NCBI RefSeq assembly: GCF_022549695.1
Contig: NZ_JAKZGS010000014.1
Span: 1 to 64,000 of the forward strand
Reading direction: 5' to 3'
Length of the DNA stretch: 64,000 nucleotides
From: Belliella calami
Lineage (GTDB): Bacteria > Bacteroidota > Bacteroidia > Cytophagales > Cyclobacteriaceae
Numbering within the stretch: position 1 is the stretch's first letter; the number at the start of each line of letters is the position of its first letter. The notes beneath the pieces were generated by a model. The model was given only the letters and a program-made list of their open reading frames with translations, was not told the origin of the DNA and searched no databases. Both the position numbers and the translations under genes were made by a program. This document shows, piece after piece, positions 7,477-16,718 of this stretch.

Positions 7477-9240
7477 ATGAAAAATAAAAGGAATATTATG
7501 ATCATAATAATCAGCTGCCTATTCTTTGGCGCTGTGGCGGGTTGGTTGATTCGTGGGGGAGGGGAAGAGCATCCAAATCACGAGCATACCCATATTGACG
7601 AAGACGGAGTAGAATATACTTGTTCCATGCACCCTCAAATAAGACAAAATGAACCTGGACAATGTCCCCTTTGTGGGATGGCACTTACCCCTGTTAGCAA
7701 CAAAAAAGTCGGCGAATCTAGTCCTTTTGTATTGGAAATCACCCCAGAAGCTGTAGCACTTTCTAATGTGCAAACCACCAGGGTGAAATTTGGGAAAGGT
7801 TCAGGAGAATTGACCCTTTCTGGAAAAATTCAAATAAATGAACAGCGTTTGAAAAGTTTAGCTGCAAATTATGCTGGTCGAGTGGATCAATTATATATTA
7901 ATTTTACTGGACAAGAAGTTCAGAAAGGTCAGAAGTTAGCAACACTCTACTCTCCAGAGTTGGTCAATGCTCAAAAAGAGCTTTTGGAAACAGCAAAAAT
8001 CAAAGATAAGCAACCAGCTTTGTACCAGGCTAGCAAAGAAAAGTTGAGGTTGTGGAAAATCTCTGAAGCTCAAATAGCAGCTATAGAAAGTTCTGGTGAA
8101 GTGCAGACACAATTCGATGTTTTTGCGGATGTAGCCGGCGTGGTCATTGCGCGGAATATAGCAGTAGGTGATTTCGTGAGTAGAGGTTCTTCTCTATTTG
8201 AAATCGTAGACCTAAGCAATGTTTGGGTCATGTTGGATGCTTATGAATCTGATTTGGGACCAATCCGCAAGGGAGATGCTTTGAGTTTTCAGGTTTCTGC
8301 ATATCCAGGAAAAGAATTCAAAGCCAAGGTTACTTACATCGATCCTGTCTTGAATCCAGATACCCGAACAGTAGGAATCAGGGCAGAAGCAACTAATAGG
8401 GACTTTGAATTGAAACCAGAGATGTTTGTGTCAGCTAACATTTCCACTTCACAGGCAGGTCAGTCTGGGTTGGTGATTCCCAAGACAGCGATCCTTTGGA
8501 CAGGGCCAAGGTCAGTGGTTTATGTACAAGTGGGAAATAAAGAAGCACCAGCATTTGAAATGCGTGAGATAGAAATCGGAGCTAGACTGGGAGAGGATTA
8601 TTTGGTTTTATCAGGTATTGAAGAAGGTGAATTTGTGGTAACTAATGGCGTTTTTGCCATAGATGCGGCTGCGCAATTGAGTGGTAATTACAGTATGATG
8701 ACGAGACCAAAGGTGAAAACTTTGGATACTCCAGAAGCATTCAGAAAGCAACTGACAGCATTTGTCCAAAGTTATTTGGATCTTAAAGATGCCTTGGTGA
8801 AGTCAGATATGAAAGCAACATTATCCACCATTGACCCTGCCAAATCAAATTTAGATAAAGTTGATATGGAGCTTTTGGACAGTGAAACTCATGAAATCTG
8901 GATGGAATTGTTAAAACCTCTACAAAGAAGTCTCGACAAAATAGCTGAATCTAAAGATCTGGATGGTCAAAGAAAGCATTTTGAGACTGTATCAGATAAC
9001 CTAATTGAAGCGATTGAATATTTTGGGCTTATAGGAAACACAATTTATAAACAATATTGCCCTATGGCATTCCGGGATAATGGTGCCTACTGGCTTAGCA
9101 ATGAAATAGAAATCAGGAATCCTTACTTTGGAGAAATGATGTTGAAATGTGGAGAAGTAAAAGAAACTTATTTGCCAGGGAAGAAAGTCGCTTCTACTTC
9201 TGATAAAAAGCCAAATGGGCATAGAGAGCATCAAAATTAA
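7477..9240 (+). CDS. cusB: CusB-type efflux RND periplasmic adaptor with metal-binding and DUF3347 domains
   Basis: A 587-residue membrane-fusion protein linking the RND pump to TolC and delivering metal. An N-terminal membrane anchor (residues about 6-26) is followed by a His-rich stretch and a heavy-metal-binding domain with C49-S-M-H-P and C63-P-L-C66-G-M. The central part has the hallmarks of the adaptor family: barrel-sandwich (AGRVDQLYINFTGQEVQKGQKL), helical hairpin and beta-barrel (VIPKTAILWTGPRSVVYV). The C-terminal 160 residues match DUF3347, with a conserved YCPMAF motif and a later C-containing motif, probably a second metal site. The combination on one chain is typical of Bacteroidota copper efflux adaptors. 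It closes the operon. Confidence 0.92.
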   Translation: MKNKRNIMIIIISCLFFGAVAGWLIRGGGEEHPNHEHTHIDEDGVEYTCSMHPQIRQNEPGQCPLCGMALTPVSNKKVGESSPFVLEITPEAVALSNVQTTRVKFGKGSGELTLSGKIQINEQRLKSLAANYAGRVDQLYINFTGQEVQKGQKLATLYSPELVNAQKELLETAKIKDKQPALYQASKEKLRLWKISEAQIAAIESSGEVQTQFDVFADVAGVVIARNIAVGDFVSRGSSLFEIVDLSNVWVMLDAYESDLGPIRKGDALSFQVSAYPGKEFKAKVTYIDPVLNPDTRTVGIRAEATNRDFELKPEMFVSANISTSQAGQSGLVIPKTAILWTGPRSVVYVQVGNKEAPAFEMREIEIGARLGEDYLVLSGIEEGEFVVTNGVFAIDAAAQLSGNYSMMTRPKVKTLDTPEAFRKQLTAFVQSYLDLKDALVKSDMKATLSTIDPAKSNLDKVDMELLDSETHEIWMELLKPLQRSLDKIAESKDLDGQRKHFETVSDNLIEAIEYFGLIGNTIYKQYCPMAFRDNGAYWLSNEIEIRNPYFGEMMLKCGEVKETYLPGKKVASTSDKKPNGHREHQN

Positions 9241-9317
9241 AAAAGAGGCTCGTTTATCTATACTAAAGTATAGAGATATTACCCTGTATGAATCAAATAC
9301 GGATTAATGCGCAAGGA

Positions 9318-10337
9318 TTAATAAGACTTATCTGAATTTAAAGCGCTGGAAGAATGAATACTATCTTGGAGCGCTTTGTCTAACTTGGTTGCTTCTTCTT
9401 TGAGTAGGTTCAAAAGCTCTAGTACTTCTTCTGGTTTTTGTTTTGGCTGTATTACCTCTAGTATTCCAATGATGTTCGCTAGTTTTGAGCGCATCAAATG
9501 TGATTGGTTGAATGTCAATTCCTTTAGAAATTCATTTTGCTTCTCAATTATTACTTCTGACTTTTTCTTTTCTGAAATGTCAAAGAAGCATCCGACCATG
9601 TTGATAGGCTTTCCTTCCTGACTCCATTTGACAACCTTACCATAAGCGATTGACCATATTTCCTTTCCCGTAAGTGTGATTATTCTCAGTTCACTGTGAA
9701 ACGGTACTGAACCATAGCTAGAAAAATGGTCATTTAATTGCTGATTTGACTTTTCTCTATCTTGAGGATGAATGTGCTTTTTCCATTTCACCTCTTTCTT
9801 TTCATTTGTTAAAAACTCGTAACCCAGCATAGATCGCAGAGAGACACTCAAAGTGTCGGTTTCATTTTCCAAATCCCATAGCCAAAACCCAATTAGGTTG
9901 TCTTCGAATAGACCTTCCATGATTTCGTTTTTGATTTGATGCTCATAGATGAAATCAGGAAATTCAATTATTTTTTCATTGATTTTCAAAATGTCATGTC
10001 CAATTCCCAAGATAGAAATGTCTGAATTCTCTCTTGGGTCTATTGTGAACTCCCATCGGGTCCAATGAAAATCAGAATTGTCTTCGTTGACTTTTCTTAG
10101 ATCAATTTGGAAATGTTTTGTTTTTTCATGAATTGCATTTTGAAGTGAATTTTGGAAATTCAAAAAATCACTAGGAAACAGTATTTCGCCAAAAGAGCAC
10201 CCAATCAATGGATTGTCTAATATTCCCGAAGAATTATTTAATTTTAAATTGGTATTATTTACTAATCCTTCGTTGTCTAATTCTACAAGATAATAATACT
10301 TTGACCCCTTCATTGAGTAGATATCCTTGCCCACCAT
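9318..10337 (-). CDS. PAS-domain protein ending in a histidine phosphoacceptor (DHp) helix, no ATPase domain
   Basis: A 339-residue protein with two PAS-like regions (about residues 10-115 and 145-255; the second has a PAC-type tail, GKPINMVGCFFDISEKKKSE). A coiled region then carries a DHp-like helix NQSHLMRSKLANIIGILEV (about residues 276-294), where the His is the expected phosphoacceptor. A histidine kinase would continue with an HATPase_c domain of about 130 residues, but this frame ends after about 45 more residues. No signal peptide or membrane segment is seen. It could be a phosphotransfer intermediate, a regulator of another kinase, or a shortened kinase. It lies convergent to the efflux operon. 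Confidence 0.75.
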   Translation of the reverse strand: MVGKDIYSMKGSKYYYLVELDNEGLVNNTNLKLNNSSGILDNPLIGCSFGEILFPSDFLNFQNSLQNAIHEKTKHFQIDLRKVNEDNSDFHWTRWEFTIDPRENSDISILGIGHDILKINEKIIEFPDFIYEHQIKNEIMEGLFEDNLIGFWLWDLENETDTLSVSLRSMLGYEFLTNEKKEVKWKKHIHPQDREKSNQQLNDHFSSYGSVPFHSELRIITLTGKEIWSIAYGKVVKWSQEGKPINMVGCFFDISEKKKSEVIIEKQNEFLKELTFNQSHLMRSKLANIIGILEVIQPKQKPEEVLELLNLLKEEATKLDKALQDSIHSSSALNSDKSY

Positions 10338-10359
10338 ATTGAATGCTATTTCCTTTGCC

Positions 10360-10367
10360 CAAAATTA
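10360..10367 (-). promoter_or_regulatory. Putative -7 box for the PAS/DHp gene
   Basis: On the minus strand this reads TAATTTTG, an exact fit to the Bacteroidota -7 consensus TAnnTTTG, 23 bases before the start codon. The nearest TTTG upstream is 25 bases away, longer than the usual spacing, so the assignment is tentative. The surrounding gap 10338-10669 shows no gene. Confidence 0.35.
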
Positions 10368-10664
10368 GTCTTTTAATCAATGTGAATAACTACAAAAAGC
10401 AAAAAATATTGTTTAAAATACAGTAAATTAGATTTGAAATATTTAATTTATCATCAATATTCAACTGACTCCAGTCCGCAGAAATCATTGATTCAATAAT
10501 CTATTGTTTTTAAATCAATTTGAGTATTGGTAACTATTCAGCTATTAACCATTGTGCATAATGATGTAACTAACGATCTTCAGCATGATTTCATGTAAAA
10601 ATTCTGCGTCTGGTGTATTTGCGGATTCTCATAAAAAATTAAAGTATTTGACTTGGTGCCAAAT

Positions 10665-10688
10665 AAAAAGAGGAGCTTATTGCTCCTC
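10665..10688 (-). terminator. Terminator overlapping the stop codon of the DUF4494 gene
   Basis: GAGGAGC (10670-10676) pairs perfectly with GCTCCTC (10682-10688) across a 5-base loop. On the minus strand the hairpin is followed by TTTTT. The upstream arm and the loop contain the last codons and TAA of the gene, so termination is built into the coding end. Confidence 0.8.
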
Positions 10689-11297
10689 CTTATTTTCATT
10701 TGATTTTTCTTCCTCATATTGTAAAAGCTCAGCTTCTTCTTCATCTGAATCAAAATCATCCTCTTGAGGTTTGTTCGATGCTCTTACTTCTTCTCTTCTT
10801 TCTTGGTCAGCTTTGACTTCACTAAGTGGTTTTAAGTTTGCCGCAGGAGGAGGTAAAAGTTCCTCATCATCTTTTTCATAAGGAAAAATTTCTACAATCG
10901 GGCTTTCTGTCACTTCTGGGACTCTGAAAGTTACTAGCATGTTGTTGAGACTTTCGAAAATTCTTTCGAATGCCTCTTTGACATCATGAGCTGTCACAAG
11001 CATGAATTGCGTCACTTTCTTTTCCTTGCCACTATCTGCGTCTGTGACGATATAGGTGATTTTACACTTATGCCAGATATCGATATCGTCATAGAAAAAT
11101 ACATCAACAATATTGCTTTTGCTGATATTAGTGACTTGAAAATCACCCCTAATCACAGAGCCCAGCATATCATATATCCTAGCTTCAGCTTCTGTGAACG
11201 AAACGGCATCTACCAAGTATTGCTCGGAGACATTTTTGAGCAAACCCTCTTCATTTTCCTTTGCATACTTTACTTTACACAAGAACCAAACTCTCAT
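10677..11297 (-). CDS. DUF4494 domain-containing protein
   Basis: A 206-residue cytoplasmic protein without signal peptide or membrane helix. The first 150 residues match DUF4494, a Bacteroidota family of unknown function, with its usual opening MRVWFLCKVKYAKENEEG and a mid-region of beta strands and charged turns (SFTEAEARIYDMLG, VFFYDDIDIWHKCKI). The C-terminal 50 residues are a highly acidic, probably disordered tail rich in Glu, Asp and Lys, longer than I expect for the minimal domain. It is monocistronic with its own terminator. Confidence 0.85.
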   Translation of the reverse strand: MRVWFLCKVKYAKENEEGLLKNVSEQYLVDAVSFTEAEARIYDMLGSVIRGDFQVTNISKSNIVDVFFYDDIDIWHKCKITYIVTDADSGKEKKVTQFMLVTAHDVKEAFERIFESLNNMLVTFRVPEVTESPIVEIFPYEKDDEELLPPPAANLKPLSEVKADQERREEVRASNKPQEDDFDSDEEEAELLQYEEEKSNENKEEQ

Positions 11298-11461
11298 ATT
11301 TTTCTCAATTAATAAGTGCGATTGCGAAGGTAATGCTTATTGCCAAAAGCTACAATCAATTGGTGTCATTTCAGTTTTGATTTATTTTATTTTCTAGATT
11401 ATTCCATTAATAATAAAATCGTAATTAAGGTATTACTTTTCTCCAAAATAAAATTTACTGT

Positions 11462-11481
11462 ATATTACCTTTTGGTAATAT
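11462..11481 (+). promoter_or_regulatory. Perfect inverted repeat overlapping the patatin-like gene start codon
   Basis: ATATTACC (11462-11469), a TTTT loop and GGTAATAT (11474-11481) form a perfect 8-bp stem. Its last two bases are the first two of the start codon ATG 11480. It could be a DNA operator or an mRNA hairpin limiting translation initiation; ATG 11486, two codons later, would lie just outside. Confidence 0.5.
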
Positions 11482-13777
11482 GTCTATGTGGGAGAAAATA
11501 AAGTACAGCTTTCCGATCCAGTTGTTTTTCATGCATTTGAAAAAGAATATTCCTTTGTTATTACTTTGGTTTATTCTGATTCTGGTAATCACTCAAAACT
11601 TCGGGTCTGTTCTGGGGATCCCTTATCTATTCCTCGATCCCGAATATCTAAACGAAGTGTCATGGAAAGGTTTTTTCTTAGTCGGAATTGCTTTTGGGAT
11701 TTTTACGATGGCATTTCATATGACTTCTTATATTTTAGATGGTGCCAAATTCAAATTTCTTGCAGTAATTCCTAGGCCTTTTATTCAGTTTACAGTCAAT
11801 AATGCAACCATTCCATTATTTTTTTATTTGATTTATACCTACAGTTTTATAAGTTTTCAATTGGATAATGAGCATGACAGTTATTGGGAGGTTTTTGAGT
11901 TTTTCTTGGGGTTTTCTGGAGGGTCAATTTTGATTTATACAGTGATCTTTGCATATTTTGGGTTTACCAACAAGGATTTTTTTGTGATTTTTGCCGATTC
12001 AGTTGAGAAAAGATTGAGGAAAGCAACAATCCCAAGAGCAAATATTCTCAATCAAATCAAAGACAATAAGAAAAGCAAGGAAAAAGTCTATAATTACATT
12101 GATATTCGACACGGAATACAGCCTGTGCGAAGTGATTTGGCCAAATTTGAAAGCCATCAATTGTTGCGGGTTTTTGATCAGAACCATTTAAACCTATTTA
12201 TGATCCAAAGTGGGCTTATTGTTTTGATTTTGTTTTTGGGGTTTTTTAGAGATTATCCAATTCTTCAAATCCCTGCCGCAGTCAGTGCAACTTTATTATT
12301 GTCAATTATCATGATGCTTGTGGGGGCATTGGCTTTTTGGTTGAGAAGCTGGTTGATTCCAGTGATGATCGGAGCTCTTTTGGTGTTTAATTTTCTGTCA
12401 AAATCCGAATTGCTGAATAGACCCCATACTGCATTTGGGATGGATTACGATGCTGAGCCTGCAGTTTATAACTTAGAGAATTTGCAAAAGCTTTTGCATC
12501 CAGATACGTTGGCAAAAGATAGGCAGGCAACAATTGCAATCCTAGAAAATTGGAAAGCCAAATTTCCGGAAGGGCAAAAACCCAGAATGATATTTATTAC
12601 AACAAGCGGAGGTGGTCAAAGGGCAGCTTTATGGACGCTTAATGTCCTCCAGAATATAGAAGAGGAAAGTGAAGAAAGGGTTTTTAAGCATACTCAATTG
12701 ATCACTGGGGCTTCTGGTGGAGTAGTCGGTGCAGCCTTTTTCAGAGAGCTTTATTTGAGAAATAAGGAAGGTGAAAGTATTGATGTTTTAAATAAAAAAT
12801 ATCTTGATCAAATCTCATCTGATAATCTCAACCCAATTATTTTTACGCTTTTGGTGAACGACCTTTTTATTAGGAATCAATATTACGAATACAATAATAG
12901 AAGGTATTTGCAAGACAGAGGTTTTGCATTTGAAAATCAATTGAATATCAATACTGAAAAAGTTCTTGATAAACCACTATTTGCTTATTCGAAGCCAGAG
13001 TTTGAAAGTAAAATCCCAATGCTTCCTATCACTCCATTGATTACTAATGACGGTAGAAAACTTTTCATTTCACCTCATTCGATGTCTTATATGGGGATTT
13101 CAGCTTCGCAATCAGAAGGGGTAAATGAAAAAAGCCAAAGTATAGACTTTCTTAGGTTTTTTAGAAATCAAGATGCCGCAAACCTTAGATTCATAAGTGC
13201 CTTGAGAATGGGGGCGACTTTCCCTTTTATTACTCCCAATATTCAACTGCCTTCAATTCCGCAAATGGAGACCATGGATGCTGGACTTTCTGACAACTTT
13301 GGAATTCTGGATGCATTGAGATTTATTTATGTGTTTCAGGATTGGATCAATGAAAACACTTCGGGCGTTACCTTAATTACAATCAGGGATTCTGAGAAAT
13401 TCACTGAAATTGAAAAGAAGATTCTTCCTACAGTTCTTCAAAAACTCTCAACTCCGCTGAAAAATATTTTGATTAATTGGGATAACATTCAGACCCTAAA
13501 CAACGAAGTGCTCTACAATCAGTTTAAGGAATCAATGGACTTTGAAATTGATAGGATTGAATTTGAGTATTCCACAAGTCAATATTTAAGGGATCGTGGA
13601 TTGGTAGATTCTGTAGGGGTGGTGAATCAAGCAGAACAAGAGATTCAAAGAGCCTCTCTAAATTGGAGACTTACTACGAGGGAGAAAGTTTCGATTATCG
13701 ACAACATCAAGAGTGTTCAAAATAGAGATGCCCTCAGAAAAGTACGAAGTATCCAGTTTCTTGTTCCCGAGGAATAG
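11480..13777 (+). CDS. Membrane-anchored patatin-like phospholipase
   Basis: A 765-residue protein with a membrane domain of about six to eight hydrophobic segments (residues 15-315) and a C-terminal patatin-like lipid acyl hydrolase domain. Catalytic features are visible: oxyanion-hole glycines S376-G-G-G, nucleophile S412 in GASGG, and the catalytic aspartate D600 in the DAG motif, as in the Ser-Asp dyad of patatins. It probably cleaves membrane phospholipids or related acyl esters on the cytoplasmic side; substrate unknown. It is transcribed divergently from the DUF4494 gene, and its start codon overlaps a hairpin. Confidence 0.85.
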   Translation: MSMWEKIKYSFPIQLFFMHLKKNIPLLLLWFILILVITQNFGSVLGIPYLFLDPEYLNEVSWKGFFLVGIAFGIFTMAFHMTSYILDGAKFKFLAVIPRPFIQFTVNNATIPLFFYLIYTYSFISFQLDNEHDSYWEVFEFFLGFSGGSILIYTVIFAYFGFTNKDFFVIFADSVEKRLRKATIPRANILNQIKDNKKSKEKVYNYIDIRHGIQPVRSDLAKFESHQLLRVFDQNHLNLFMIQSGLIVLILFLGFFRDYPILQIPAAVSATLLLSIIMMLVGALAFWLRSWLIPVMIGALLVFNFLSKSELLNRPHTAFGMDYDAEPAVYNLENLQKLLHPDTLAKDRQATIAILENWKAKFPEGQKPRMIFITTSGGGQRAALWTLNVLQNIEEESEERVFKHTQLITGASGGVVGAAFFRELYLRNKEGESIDVLNKKYLDQISSDNLNPIIFTLLVNDLFIRNQYYEYNNRRYLQDRGFAFENQLNINTEKVLDKPLFAYSKPEFESKIPMLPITPLITNDGRKLFISPHSMSYMGISASQSEGVNEKSQSIDFLRFFRNQDAANLRFISALRMGATFPFITPNIQLPSIPQMETMDAGLSDNFGILDALRFIYVFQDWINENTSGVTLITIRDSEKFTEIEKKILPTVLQKLSTPLKNILINWDNIQTLNNEVLYNQFKESMDFEIDRIEFEYSTSQYLRDRGLVDSVGVVNQAEQEIQRASLNWRLTTREKVSIIDNIKSVQNRDALRKVRSIQFLVPEE

Positions 13778-13989
13778 AAATTCTTGTTTAGGCCAAATTT
13801 GATTGATAAGCTGGGAGAATTTGTGTTCAACTGCCAAATCTTCATTCCGCAATCCAAATTGATATAAACAAATATTTCTAACGTAGTTTAGGGAGTGTGA
13901 CCATAATGTAATTACTGAATGATGCAATCCAAACTGAGTAGCAATCTTTTTTGCAAGATGACAATTAGTTTTAGTAATTTGTTTTTAGG

Positions 13990-14413
13990 TGTGTCAGGAA
14001 GAATCTTTTCATTACCTGTTCTTATTATCCTAATTTCTATTTGTGATTTGCAAAAAGTATATCAAATCACTTAACTCTGTTGAAATTGTTGATTATGATT
14101 CGGTTAAACAGCAATTTTTGGCATATTAAAAAGGAGAAAGTGTGCTTGTTTTACTGAATTATGTAAAGAGATCCCTTATGCCACTTTTGAAAAAAAGAAA
14201 AATGAGGATGCGCAATATCATCATTTTCAAGACCCAGATTACCATAGCTTAATCCTATTTGATGAAAGAAAACAACTTAGCAATGATATGAAAATTCCAT
14301 ATGGCAAAATTAAAATTGCGATCCCTAATAATTCCATCTTAATCAAACTGCTCAATCCCGACAAGGAAGAGGATTTTATCAGATATGGAGTGTATAAGGT
14401 TGTGAAAAATTAG
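13990..14413 (+). pseudogene. Decayed coding remnant, function unknown
   Basis: The gap 13778-14433 has no intact gene. From about 13990 it reads as a broken one: a hydrophobic, lipoprotein-like stretch (SLPVLIILISIC), then KKYIKSLNSVEIVDYDS in another frame ending in TAA near 14128, then an open run of about 85 codons in a third frame ending PDKEEDFIRYGVYKVVKN and TAG at 14411. The pieces join only by assuming at least two frameshifts, and the last run has no plausible start. Base usage resembles the neighbouring lipoprotein genes, so it may be a lost member of that cluster. I do not recognise the family. Confidence 0.4.
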
Positions 14414-14433
14414 GAAAATAAAATTTTCAAAAT

Positions 14434-15606
14434 ATGAAACACTCCTATTTATTCCTTCTTATTTTATTTGTCAACTTTTCTTGTAACCAAAAAAGCGATG
14501 AAGAAAAGTCAGATCAAAATAGTGATTTGAAAAACATCACTCTTGAAAAACTAGACAGCATTCAAATAGGATATTTAGGAAATCCGATTGTTCATGATAT
14601 TCATCCTAAATCGAAGACGGTTTTGTTTATGGAGTTTGAGGAGTTTTCAAATGACATTATGATAGCTGATTTTGAGGGGAATGTTTTTAACTCTTTTTCG
14701 AAGTTTGGCGATGTGCCAGATGGATATGGGAGTCTTTTGGCACCTATACAAATTCTTGAAAAGGATGAAATTTTAGCTTTTGGATTAAAAGGATTTTCGA
14801 ATTATGATTTTCAAGGTAATTTATACAATCAGGTTGGGCTGGATGAAATATACTTTCCCAATTTTAGAAGAATTGCCATGGGACATACAATGAACAAGTT
14901 GGGGAACAAATATTTGTATTTAGAGGGAGGAACCAGAGATATTGATTACGATAAATTAAATCTTCATTCAGACATTTTTTTATTTAATTTACTTGATCCA
15001 AGTACCGGTTCTAAAGAACCAATAATTCAATTTCCTAAAACTAGCATTTATAAAAGTGGTAAATATTTTTTCAGGAATGCATGGTCTCCAGTTTTTTCTG
15101 TAGTCGAAAATCAAGTGTTTATTGCTTTTGGTGGCGAACCAGTGATTTATAATTACAGTGGAGAGTCACCATTTGAATTGATTTCAAGAATTCCTATTGA
15201 CATACCTAATTATCGATATTTTGAGGGAAGTAGTAATGAAAACCTCGAGCATGATTTTATTGGATTGTTTTTAAGCTCTGGTAGAATAGAAAATATTAAG
15301 AAAGTTGGAGATTATTTTTTGGTAGCATATTTCCAAGGATATGATGATGTCGAAAGAGAATATTTTTTTGCGAACAAAACACCCGATGAATCGAGAGAAT
15401 TAAGAGAAAGGTTAAAAGAAAAATATCCTTACAGGTTGGCAATATTCGATAGTTTAGGAAAAAGATTGAATGATTTTTCTCCTGAAGATTATGATCCAAC
15501 TAGTATGCTACTTCGAGACGGACAACTCTGGGTCATGGAAAAACCTGATCCAGAAGTTGAAAAAGATTATTTTAGATTGTATAGGGTGGGGCTAAAATCC
15601 GAATGA
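14434..15606 (+). CDS. Propeller-like lipoprotein (DUF4221/6-bladed type)
   Basis: A 390-residue predicted lipoprotein: signal MKHSYLFLLILFVNFSC with a Cys at residue 17 for lipid attachment. The rest is beta-rich with repeated strand-turn segments (NDIMIADFEGNVFNSFSKFGDV, ILAFGLKGFSNYDFQGN), like the Bacteroidota DUF4221 and 6-bladed beta-propeller families. No catalytic motif is visible. It is first in a run of five same-strand secreted-protein genes and overlaps the next by four bases (ATGA), which implies translational coupling. Role unknown; an outer-surface or periplasmic binding function is inference. Confidence 0.65.
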   Translation: MKHSYLFLLILFVNFSCNQKSDEEKSDQNSDLKNITLEKLDSIQIGYLGNPIVHDIHPKSKTVLFMEFEEFSNDIMIADFEGNVFNSFSKFGDVPDGYGSLLAPIQILEKDEILAFGLKGFSNYDFQGNLYNQVGLDEIYFPNFRRIAMGHTMNKLGNKYLYLEGGTRDIDYDKLNLHSDIFLFNLLDPSTGSKEPIIQFPKTSIYKSGKYFFRNAWSPVFSVVENQVFIAFGGEPVIYNYSGESPFELISRIPIDIPNYRYFEGSSNENLEHDFIGLFLSSGRIENIKKVGDYFLVAYFQGYDDVEREYFFANKTPDESRELRERLKEKYPYRLAIFDSLGKRLNDFSPEDYDPTSMLLRDGQLWVMEKPDPEVEKDYFRLYRVGLKSE

Positions 15607-16667
15607 ATTTCATGAAAAAGATGAGTATTGCTTTAAGTCTAATCTGGCTCCTTTCCTGTAGTAAAGTTGAAAACTCGGATTTGCTATGGATAGATATTGA
15701 CAAAAATGGTTTTTCTGAATTTTTGCTTTCTGATCTTGCGGTAGATATCTCTTTGGTGACTCTTCAAACAAGTGAAGAGTCTTTCATTACTTTTATAAGT
15801 GATTTAAAGTCATATAAAAATAATTTGTATGTAATGGATGGTATTAAAAGAGTACTGGTTTTCGGCGATGATGGTGCTTTTCTGAAACAACTTGGGACGC
15901 GAGGTGAAGGTCCTGGTGAATATCAGTATGTGAATTCGCTATCAATCGATGCAGATGCCAACTTAATCTACCTAGCTTCTCAAAGAAAGATCTTAGTTTT
16001 TTCAGAGGAGCACGAATTTCTTGATGAAAAAAAACTCGATTTTTACTCAGGCAATCTTGAATCAATTAACAATAAGCTTTACACAGTGTCTCCGTCTTAC
16101 GGGAACCCAGTGAGTTCAGGCTTTGCTAATTATACGAATTTGTATGAATTAAATAAAAGTATTGAAGTAGTAGACACAATTCCTGTGAGAACGGTATTGT
16201 TGGATAAAAACCAAGCTTCAAAATATGGATACGAGCATTTTATTTCGGTAGTCAATGAAGAAATGTATCTCTACACTCCAGTGATGACAAACGAGAAGAT
16301 ATTAAGAGATACTTTATATCAACTTGAAGAAAATCGACTGATCCCTTATGCCAAACTCTATTTTGATAAACCACATTTTGATGATCGTGGGAACAAGAAT
16401 ATTTGGATTTTTAATATCATCAATTCAAAGTCATATATAATTTGTGAGTATTCACAAAAAGGACAAAAAATGCTCTACTTGTATAGCAAAAGAGACTCAA
16501 AAGGTTACAAGATGAAAGAAGGGATTCTTGATTCTCAAGGGGATGCTGTAGTTTTAAGACCTCTAGATTTGTCAAATGACATGTTTTACTACACAAAAAA
16601 AGAAGAGTTTTCAGATAAATCAATTGAAGAACCTAATCCTTTGATAGGGATTGTTAAACTAAAATAA
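15603..16667 (+). CDS. 6-bladed beta-propeller lipoprotein
   Basis: A 354-residue lipoprotein with signal MNFMKKMSIALSLIWLLSC (Cys 19). The central part has NHL-like repeats typical of Bacteroidota 6-bladed propellers: NNLYVMDGIKRVLVFGDDGAFL followed by GTRGEGPGEYQYVNSL (about residues 74-113), then further blades. Such proteins are secreted to the periplasm or surface; their ligands are mostly unknown. It is translationally coupled to the preceding gene. Confidence 0.75.
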   Translation: MNFMKKMSIALSLIWLLSCSKVENSDLLWIDIDKNGFSEFLLSDLAVDISLVTLQTSEESFITFISDLKSYKNNLYVMDGIKRVLVFGDDGAFLKQLGTRGEGPGEYQYVNSLSIDADANLIYLASQRKILVFSEEHEFLDEKKLDFYSGNLESINNKLYTVSPSYGNPVSSGFANYTNLYELNKSIEVVDTIPVRTVLLDKNQASKYGYEHFISVVNEEMYLYTPVMTNEKILRDTLYQLEENRLIPYAKLYFDKPHFDDRGNKNIWIFNIINSKSYIICEYSQKGQKMLYLYSKRDSKGYKMKEGILDSQGDAVVLRPLDLSNDMFYYTKKEEFSDKSIEEPNPLIGIVKLK

Positions 16668-16678
16668 TTTTATTTTTG
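16651..16678 (+). promoter_or_regulatory. Putative Bacteroidota promoter for the 16719 gene
   Basis: TTG (16651-16653), 17 bases, then TATTTTTG (16671-16678), which matches TAnnTTTG. It overlaps the 3' end of the propeller gene and lies 40 bases before ATG 16719, so the cluster may contain a second transcription start. The -33 element is weak. Confidence 0.35.
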
Positions 16679-16718
16679 TAATTTTCATTATATCTTGAAG
16701 GACATTAGTTTGATTCAA

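Noticed and set aside
9257-9274. Hairpin TCTATACT-AA-AGTATAGA as terminator of the efflux operon
   Set aside because: No T-run follows and the stem is AT-rich with a 2-base loop. It may be a weak structure only.
13658-13927. An 89-residue minus-strand frame overlapping the end of the patatin-like gene
   Set aside because: Mostly antisense to a clearly coding region, no recognisable family, no promoter or ribosome binding site.
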